Origin: JBFJVZ01 sp041623895
GTDB lineage: Bacteria > Planctomycetota > Planctomycetia > Pirellulales > Pirellulaceae
Reading direction: 5' to 3'
DNA length: 7,334 bases
Assembly (NCBI GenBank): GCA_041623895.1
Contig: JBFJVZ010000390.1
Location: forward strand, 1-7,334
Part shown: positions 6,305 through 7,334 of the stretch, in pieces
Layout of the letters: each line of letters starts with the position of its first letter
Position numbering within the stretch: the stretch's first letter is position 1
Notes under the pieces: model-generated
The model's database searches: none
The model's input: the letters and a program-made list of their open reading frames with translations, nothing else
Told to the model about the DNA's origin: nothing
Made by a program: the position numbers and the translations under genes

Positions 6305-7105
6305 TCATCGCATCGGATATGGGTCGGCGAACGCGCCAAAGGCTCCCAGTCCGCCATCCACTTCCAAATCAGTGCCGGTGATGAACGAAGCATCATCACT
6401 GGAAAGCCAGAGCGCGGCCGCGGCAACTTCCCGCGGTTGGCCAATCCGGCCAAGCGGATGACGGTTTGCCAGCGCTTCGCCGCCGCCCTGCTCAGCAAGG
6501 CTGGCACGCACCAACGGCGTATCGATCGCGCCCGGTGAAAGCGAAACCACGCGAATGCCCTCTCGCGCATATTCGACCGCCCACTGACGAGCTTGCATGA
6601 TATTCGCCGATTTGATCGGTCCGTAAATACCAACTCCCCGTGCCGTCCGATGAGCCTGACCGGACGATACGTTGACGATCACGCCGCTTTGCTGCTCAGT
6701 CATCTGCCGTAGCGCGTGCTTGGCCATGAAATGGTAACCGCCAAAATTGATCGAGACCATGCGTTGCCAAAGTTCAGCCGGTAACTCGTGCAACGGGTGA
6801 TAGGAGGTTTTGGGTTGGACCGCGGCATTGTTGATCAGCACGTCCAAGCCGCCGAACTTCGTGACCGCTAAATCAACCAAGCCGGCACAGTCATCTTCGA
6901 TCGAGACATCGCACTTCTGAAATTGAACGATCTCAGGTAAGTCAGCCGCGGCCGATTCGTTGACATCACCACAGACCACGTCCGCCCCTGAATCCGCAAA
7001 CGCATCAACGATCGCTCGACCGATTCCACTGCAACCACCCGTTACGATCACAACACGCCCGGTATTGTCGTAGGAAACCCGCGCTGGTGGTCGTGACCGT
7101 GTCAT
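6305..7105 (-). CDS. Short-chain dehydrogenase/reductase (classical SDR)
   Basis: NAD(P)-dependent oxidoreductase of 266 residues with a single Rossmann domain, cytoplasmic, of the classical SDR family (usual length about 250). Seen in order: VVIVTGGCSGIG at 18-29 (nucleotide-binding glycine motif), Asp47 at the end of the second strand (VVCGD), which favours NAD over NADP, CDV at 65-67, NNAA at 92-95 (variant of NNAG), Asn120 (VSIN), Ser148 (NVSS), Tyr161 and Lys165 (YGPIK), SPGAIDTP at 190-197, and the C-terminal FITGTDLEVDGG. The Asn-Ser-Tyr-Lys tetrad is complete, with the usual 13-residue Ser-Tyr spacing, so it should be active. Substrate is not predictable: sugars, hydroxy acids and secondary alcohols are all handled by relatives. 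ATG 7105 is supported by GGGA (7113-7116) 7 bases upstream, though about 16 residues precede the first strand. It converges on the SUKH-like gene with 20 bases between stops. Confidence 0.92.
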   Translation of the reverse strand: MTRSRPPARVSYDNTGRVVIVTGGCSGIGRAIVDAFADSGADVVCGDVNESAAADLPEIVQFQKCDVSIEDDCAGLVDLAVTKFGGLDVLINNAAVQPKTSYHPLHELPAELWQRMVSINFGGYHFMAKHALRQMTEQQSGVIVNVSSGQAHRTARGVGIYGPIKSANIMQARQWAVEYAREGIRVVSLSPGAIDTPLVRASLAEQGGGEALANRHPLGRIGQPREVAAAALWLSSDDASFITGTDLEVDGGLGAFGAFADPYPMR

Positions 7106-7144
7106 GGCTATTTCCCAAAGTTTCGCAAGGTAGCAGGCACACTT

Positions 7145-7197
7145 AAAGTCGTCGCTTGCTCCCAGGCTGAGAATATATGAAAGTCGTCGTTTGCTCC
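7145..7197. repeat. Pair of 18-base direct repeats upstream of the SDR gene
   Basis: AAAGTCGTCGCTTGCTCC at 7145-7162 recurs at 7180-7197 with one change (T for C at position 11), a 35-base period. In the SDR direction the copies read GGAGCAARCGACGACTTT. Between them, read on the - strand, lies TATATT (7177-7172), a reasonable -10 box 66 bases before the SDR ATG, although no good -35 sits at the right distance. The copies may be operator sites for the SDR gene, or two units of a dispersed intergenic repeat. Confidence 0.6.
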
Positions 7198-7209
7198 GCG
7201 AACCTCGGC

Positions 7210-7334
7210 GTCCTCTGCGGTAGTCCCTTAAAAATTATTTACCATTCGCTTGATCCCGTCTTTCAATCGCATGTCCTTCCTCGGCGGAACTCCGCATCCT
7301 CGATAGTGATGCTAAGATTCTTACCGCAGAGAAC
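7210..7334. repeat. Inverted-repeat element reaching the window edge
   Basis: GTCCTCTGCGGTA (7210-7222) is matched by the reverse complement of TACCGCAGAGAAC (7322-7334) at 12 of 13 bases, so the arms bracket about 125 bases of non-coding DNA. The interior has an AT-rich patch (TTAAAAATTATTTACC) and a small GCGG-AACT-CCGC stem near 7274-7285. The arm sequence is like the CTCTGCGG/CCGCAGAG motifs that recur between genes in planctomycetes (from memory). No open reading frame of note is inside. It could be a MITE-like or REP-like element, but its right end may continue past the window. Confidence 0.45.

Noticed and set aside
192..7105. A single metabolic operon joining sulfatase, LarA-like enzyme and SDR
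   Set aside because: The genes lie on opposite strands in divergent and convergent arrangements, so only the peptidase-LRR/LarA-like pair can be defended as an operon.
7145..7197. CRISPR array
   Set aside because: Only two 18-base copies with a 17-base gap; repeats and spacer are too short and there are no cas genes.
1..7334. tRNA, rRNA, insertion sequence or integrase gene
   Set aside because: No cloverleaf, rRNA-like stretch, transposase or integrase motif was seen on either strand.

Overview
The window looks like chromosomal DNA of a marine-type planctomycete (Rhodopirellula/Pirellulaceae-like). This rests on gene content: an exported formylglycine sulfatase, a secreted DUF1570-type metallopeptidase with planctomycete-style leucine-rich repeats, weak or absent Shine-Dalgarno sequences at several starts, and GC-rich dispersed-repeat motifs between genes. 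The organism call is an inference from recognised families, not from a marker gene.

Layout, left to right. (1) Bases 1-83 hold the last 26 codons of an unidentified + strand gene. (2) A short convergent spacer with a clean hairpin separates it from a - strand sulfatase (192-1721), which resembles heparan N-sulfatase (SGSH). (3) A 127-base divergent spacer lies between the sulfatase and a + strand pair: an exported HExxH metallopeptidase-like protein with six C-terminal LRRs (1849-3531) and a LarA-like, predicted nickel-pincer-cofactor enzyme (3524-4816). The two overlap by 8 bases, and the GTG start of the second has a well-placed GGAG inside the end of the first, so they are very probably co-transcribed and translationally coupled. 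(4) After a hairpin and a 139-base gap comes a + strand SMI1/KNR4 (SUKH)-like protein with a TPR-like C-terminal part (4956-6284). (5) Only 20 bases further on, a convergent - strand classical short-chain dehydrogenase/reductase ends (6305-7105). (6) The last 229 bases contain no gene; they hold an 18-base direct repeat pair and a 13-base inverted repeat that reaches the window edge.

How the genes work together. The sulfatase and the DUF1570-LRR protein both carry Sec signal peptides, so they should act in the periplasm or outside the cell, while the LarA-like, SUKH-TPR and SDR proteins are predicted cytoplasmic. The sulfatase fits desulfation of glycosaminoglycan-like or other sulfated glycans. 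A LarA-like isomerase and an SDR could both handle hydroxy-acid or sugar intermediates, but nothing in the sequence ties them into one pathway. I see no convincing new multi-gene defence or mobile system. The most interesting points are the tightly coupled peptidase-LRR/LarA-like pair, the unassigned substrate of the LarA-like enzyme, the SUKH-TPR architecture and the right-end repeats.
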